Assembly: GCA_937893785.1 (NCBI GenBank)
Contig: CALCSP010000435.1
Location: forward strand, 1-6,804
DNA: 6,804 nucleotides
Source: an uncultured Verrucomicrobiales bacterium
GTDB taxonomy: Bacteria; Verrucomicrobiota; Verrucomicrobiia; Verrucomicrobiales; DEV007
Direction of reading: 5' to 3'
Shown: piece after piece, positions 5,625-6,804 of the stretch
How the letters are laid out: each line of letters begins with the position of its first letter
How positions within the stretch are numbered: position 1 is the first letter of the stretch
Notes under the pieces: generated by a model
The model's database searches: none
Told to the model about the DNA's origin: nothing
What the model saw: only the letters and a program-made list of their open reading frames with translations
Position numbers and translations under genes: made by a program

Positions 5625-5642
5625 AAACTCGCGTACCTGTGT
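5523..5642. repeat. 14-bp perfect inverted repeat bracketing terminator and start codon
   Basis: ACACAGGTACGCGA (5523-5536) and TCGCGTACCTGTGT (5629-5642) are exact reverse complements, 92 nt apart. The enclosed stretch holds the whole intrinsic terminator (5549-5581) and the ATG of the 69-aa gene (5594), and the right arm is in that gene's coding sequence (codons 12-17). It could be a regulatory RNA stem, a DNA-binding site pair, or the ends of a small inserted element. No target duplication is visible at its edges. Confidence 0.6.
5549..5581 (+). terminator. intrinsic terminator after the structural cluster
   Basis: CAGGG-A-TTGGA (5549-5559) pairs with TCCAACCCTG (5566-5575), giving 10 bp with one bulged A around a CAGCGA loop, followed by six T residues (5576-5581). 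It lies 89 nt after the stop of the 203-aa gene. Its U-tract ends 12 nt before the ATG at 5594, repeating the unusual layout seen at 766-798. Confidence 0.85.
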
Positions 5643-5803
5643 TTAAGCAAGATACGCAACGTCCAAAACGCGTCGGTGCGAACCCGCAGCACGAAAAAAG
5701 ACTGGTGTTTGACCTAGTCAACTTGTACGGCTGGCACCTTGCCGAAAACGGCGAAGGCGTCTACGCCCCGAACCCTTCTGAGTGGGCCTGGAGTGATAAA
5801 TGA
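5594..5803 (+). CDS. small basic hypothetical protein, 69 aa
   Basis: The product has a strongly basic N-terminal half (RSK, KTR, KQDTQRPKR, about residues 4-26), with a helical HEKRLVFDLVNLYGWHLAENG segment and an aromatic, acidic tail (EGVYAPNPSEWAWSDK). The family is not recognised, and it has no membrane segment. An in-frame ATG at 5486 would give 105 aa but would translate through the terminator stem, so 5594 is preferred. Neither start has an SD. Its TGA overlaps the next ATG (ATGA, 5800-5803), which supports it as a coding gene. It begins the downstream cluster that leads into the second endolysin. The basic half could bind nucleic acid. Confidence 0.6.
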   Translation: MSTRSKVVSLKTRVPVFKQDTQRPKRVGANPQHEKRLVFDLVNLYGWHLAENGEGVYAPNPSEWAWSDK

Positions 5804-6207
5804 CCGCACTGATAAGCGGGGCCGATACAACCCGCTCAAGACTCGACGACGTTTTGGCAAGGGCTCGAGAACGCTGTCAAATGGCCACTACAGCAGGAGT
5901 CTCAGAGAGTCAGACCCCCAATTGTTCTGGTGGCGCCCCGAACCCCACGAAACTCACATCTATTTATGACTGCATCGAAAAGTCCATTGGCTACGGACTC
6001 GAGCCCCCAGTTTTCGGAGGAACAGCGCGACCCCCTATGGAGACGTACACAACTACGGCTACGGAAGGGGGAACTATCTATCGCGCAACGGACGAATACG
6101 TTCTTTGGTACAGGAACACGTATGGACTTGATAAGACGCCAGATCGCGGCGTCCCAAGACCGACTCGTAGAGCTCCTCAAGAGGTGGGAGGAATCCCAGA
6201 CCTCTGA
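5800..6207 (+). CDS. hypothetical 135-aa protein upstream of the lysis genes
   Basis: ATG 5800 overlaps the preceding stop (ATGA) and its own TGA (6205-6207) overlaps the next ATG (TGATG, 6205-6209). These two junctions are the main support. The N-terminus has a short charged helix (RLDDVLARARERCQM, 14-28). Then come a Ser/Thr/Pro-rich stretch with C41, a compact-looking segment (SIYDCIEKSIGYGLEPPVFGG, 54-74), and a Tyr-rich part ending DEYVLWYRNTYGLDKTPDR (98-116). The last 20 residues (Pro/Arg/Gly) are low in structure and fall where another good-looking frame overlaps, so this end may be less constrained. No family is recognised. Confidence 0.6.
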   Translation: MTALISGADTTRSRLDDVLARARERCQMATTAGVSESQTPNCSGGAPNPTKLTSIYDCIEKSIGYGLEPPVFGGTARPPMETYTTTATEGGTIYRATDEYVLWYRNTYGLDKTPDRGVPRPTRRAPQEVGGIPDL

Positions 6208-6307
6208 TGAAGAGATACGCGTTTTGGTTACTGGCATCCGTGATCGGCTGGCAGCTGATCCTGGTCTCCTTAACGCTTATCGCATGCCTCCGCACGGAGA
6301 GCACTAA
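6122..6307 (+). CDS. candidate overlapping 61-aa helical protein
   Basis: ATG 6122 has an SD-like AGGA (6112-6115) 6 nt upstream, unusual here. The product, MDLIRRQIAASQDRLVELLK and 41 more residues ending at TAA 6305-6307, is an amphipathic charged helix of coiled-coil character with a Pro/His end. It overlaps the 135-aa gene by 86 nt and the 59-aa gene by 101 nt, each in a different frame. The regular heptad-like Leu/Ile spacing (L15, L18, L19; I32, V34, V36, I39, L43) is hard to dismiss as a by-product of other frames. It has no transmembrane segment, so it is not a standard i-spanin. It may be a genuine embedded gene or a fortunate shadow. Confidence 0.42.
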   Translation: MDLIRRQIAASQDRLVELLKRWEESQTSDEEIRVLVTGIRDRLAADPGLLNAYRMPPHGEH

Positions 6308-6386
6308 GTGCACCGGTCAGAGGATGGCTGAGTTGATCAGCACTCTGACCGCCCAATCTTTCGCCCTTTACGCCTCTGAAAAATGA
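6207..6386 (+). CDS. 59-aa one-TM holin-like or small lipoprotein
   Basis: The product starts with MKRYAFWLLASVIGWQLILV and a hydrophobic run continues to residue 28. Positive residues precede it, so the tail would face outward. A 31-residue tail with C35 and a helical GQRMAELISTLTAQSFALY stretch follows. The run also ends in LIAC (24-27), a fit to the lipobox, so it may be a lipoprotein cleaved at C27, as in o-spanins. Alternatively it is an uncleaved single-pass holin-like protein. Position supports a lysis role: it sits directly before the GH19 endolysin, with an ATGA overlap (6383-6386), and its ATG overlaps the previous stop. GGAGG at 6187-6191 is too far upstream to be a normal SD. Holin or spanin identity is inferred, not recognised by family. 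Confidence 0.68.
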   Translation: MKRYAFWLLASVIGWQLILVSLTLIACLRTESTKCTGQRMAELISTLTAQSFALYASEK

Positions 6387-6804
6387 TTGATCTGTATCAA
6401 CTCTGTGGGATCTGGAACTGCCCTATCCGAACCGTGGCGGCTCACGAGATTGAAGAAATGAATGAATGCTTGGACAAATTTGATATAAATACGCTGAGCC
6501 GGATGCATCATTTCATGGCTCAGATCAGTCATGAATCGGGAGGAGGCCGCTGGAAAATGGAGCTTTCGGACGGCGCCTACCTGGAATGGCGCGAGGATTT
6601 AGGCAATGTCAATGCCGGTGACGGCCCGAAGTACAAAGGTGCCGGATACCTGCAGACGAGTGGGCGCTACAACTACAGCCGATTGGCCGAATACCTCAAT
6701 GACCCGAAGGTGATGGATGGCTGCGAGTACGTGGCCAAGCGTTATCCCTTCACGGCTGCAGGCTTTTGGTGGATGGATAACGAGATGAACGCCCTGTGTG
6801 ATCA
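6383..6804 (+). CDS. GH19 chitinase-like endolysin, copy 2 (5' part, runs off window)
   Basis: This is the first 140 residues of a GH19 endolysin that acts on peptidoglycan glycan strands. FMAQISHESGG (44-54) carries the first catalytic glutamate, E51. YLEWREDLGN (66-75) matches the phage GH19 'YEGR.DLGN' motif, making E68 the likely second one. GDGPKYKGAGYLQTSGRYNY (79-98) is the family's substrate-cleft signature ('GDG.+Y+GRG.IQLTGR.NY'), with Ala in place of the usual Arg in the GRG triplet. There is no signal peptide, so it would need a holin-type partner, and the 59-aa gene overlapping its start by ATGA (6383-6386) is the obvious candidate. Comparison with copy 1 predicts about 176 aa in all, so some 36 residues lie beyond the window. 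Confidence 0.95.
   Translation, partial: MIDLYQLCGIWNCPIRTVAAHEIEEMNECLDKFDINTLSRMHHFMAQISHESGGGRWKMELSDGAYLEWREDLGNVNAGDGPKYKGAGYLQTSGRYNYSRLAEYLNDPKVMDGCEYVAKRYPFTAAGFWWMDNEMNALCD
6660..6804 (+). repeat. diverged direct repeat, right copy (endolysin)
   Basis: Right partner of the repeat at 1-145, offset 6659 bp in the same orientation. The mismatches show it is a true paralogue and not an assembly wrap-around of one sequence. Confidence 0.92.

Noticed and set aside
5317..5721. Minus-strand ORF of 134 aa
   Set aside because: Crosses the end of the 203-aa gene and the terminator, with no start signal and no protein-like composition.
5739..5969. Plus-strand 76-aa ORF
   Set aside because: Overlaps the 69- and 135-aa genes in another frame, and its Arg/Ser-rich composition is typical of a shadow.
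5902..6237. Minus-strand ORF of 111 aa
   Set aside because: Shadow of the overlapping plus-strand genes, Ser/Arg-rich and without context.
1..6804. Circular or terminally redundant 6.7-kb genome
   Set aside because: The matching ends differ at 12 of 145 positions, so they are paralogues and not the same sequence read twice.

Overview
The window looks like part of a phage-derived structural and lysis region, either a phage, a prophage or a domesticated phage-tail island. Every credible gene is on the + strand and packed tightly. It holds a GH19 endolysin at each edge, a collagen-like small tail-fibre-type protein, and runs of small beta-rich and Trp/Pro-rich proteins joined by 1-4 nt start/stop overlaps. 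The collagen-like protein's style (a '...PVQVNSKGQLVAEG' stretch running into Gly-X-Y triplets) and the usual lack of Shine-Dalgarno (SD) sites remind me of marine picocyanobacteria (Synechococcus/Cyanobium) and their phages. That is recollection and inference, not proof. I see no integrase, capsid, portal, terminase or replication gene.

Layout. 1-254: 3' end of a first GH19 endolysin. 255-369: a GC-rich, hairpin-rich leader holding a 14-codon ORF with a strong SD that stops 2 nt before the next start. 370-750: unrecognised 126-aa gene, followed by a strong intrinsic terminator (766-792). 798-3101: a 767-aa multidomain, Pro-rich, Cys-cluster protein of unknown family. 3195-5459: a five-gene cluster of structural-looking proteins (157, 146, 157, 73 and 203 aa). 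Four of the genes form two overlapping pairs or a chain (ATGA, TGATG, ATGA). The second gene ends in a classic A AAA AAG slippery heptamer, and a -1 shift would add a 31-residue Pro/Glu-rich tail. A second strong terminator sits at 5549-5581. 5594-6804: a compact lysis-type cluster. It has a 69-aa basic protein, a 135-aa protein, a possible 61-aa ORF in a third frame, a 59-aa one-TM or lipoprotein-like protein, and a second GH19 endolysin that runs off the window. Most of these are joined by ATGA or TGATG overlaps.

The two endolysin copies align without gaps over 145 nt (133 identical, mostly synonymous changes) at an offset of 6659 bp. The middle 6.4 kb is therefore a module bracketed by diverged lysozyme paralogues, which suggests modular duplication. 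The most unusual signals are the probable programmed -1 frameshift, the leader peptide with its hairpin array, two terminators placed immediately upstream of start codons, a 14-bp inverted repeat around the second terminator, and the three-frame overlap just before the second endolysin.
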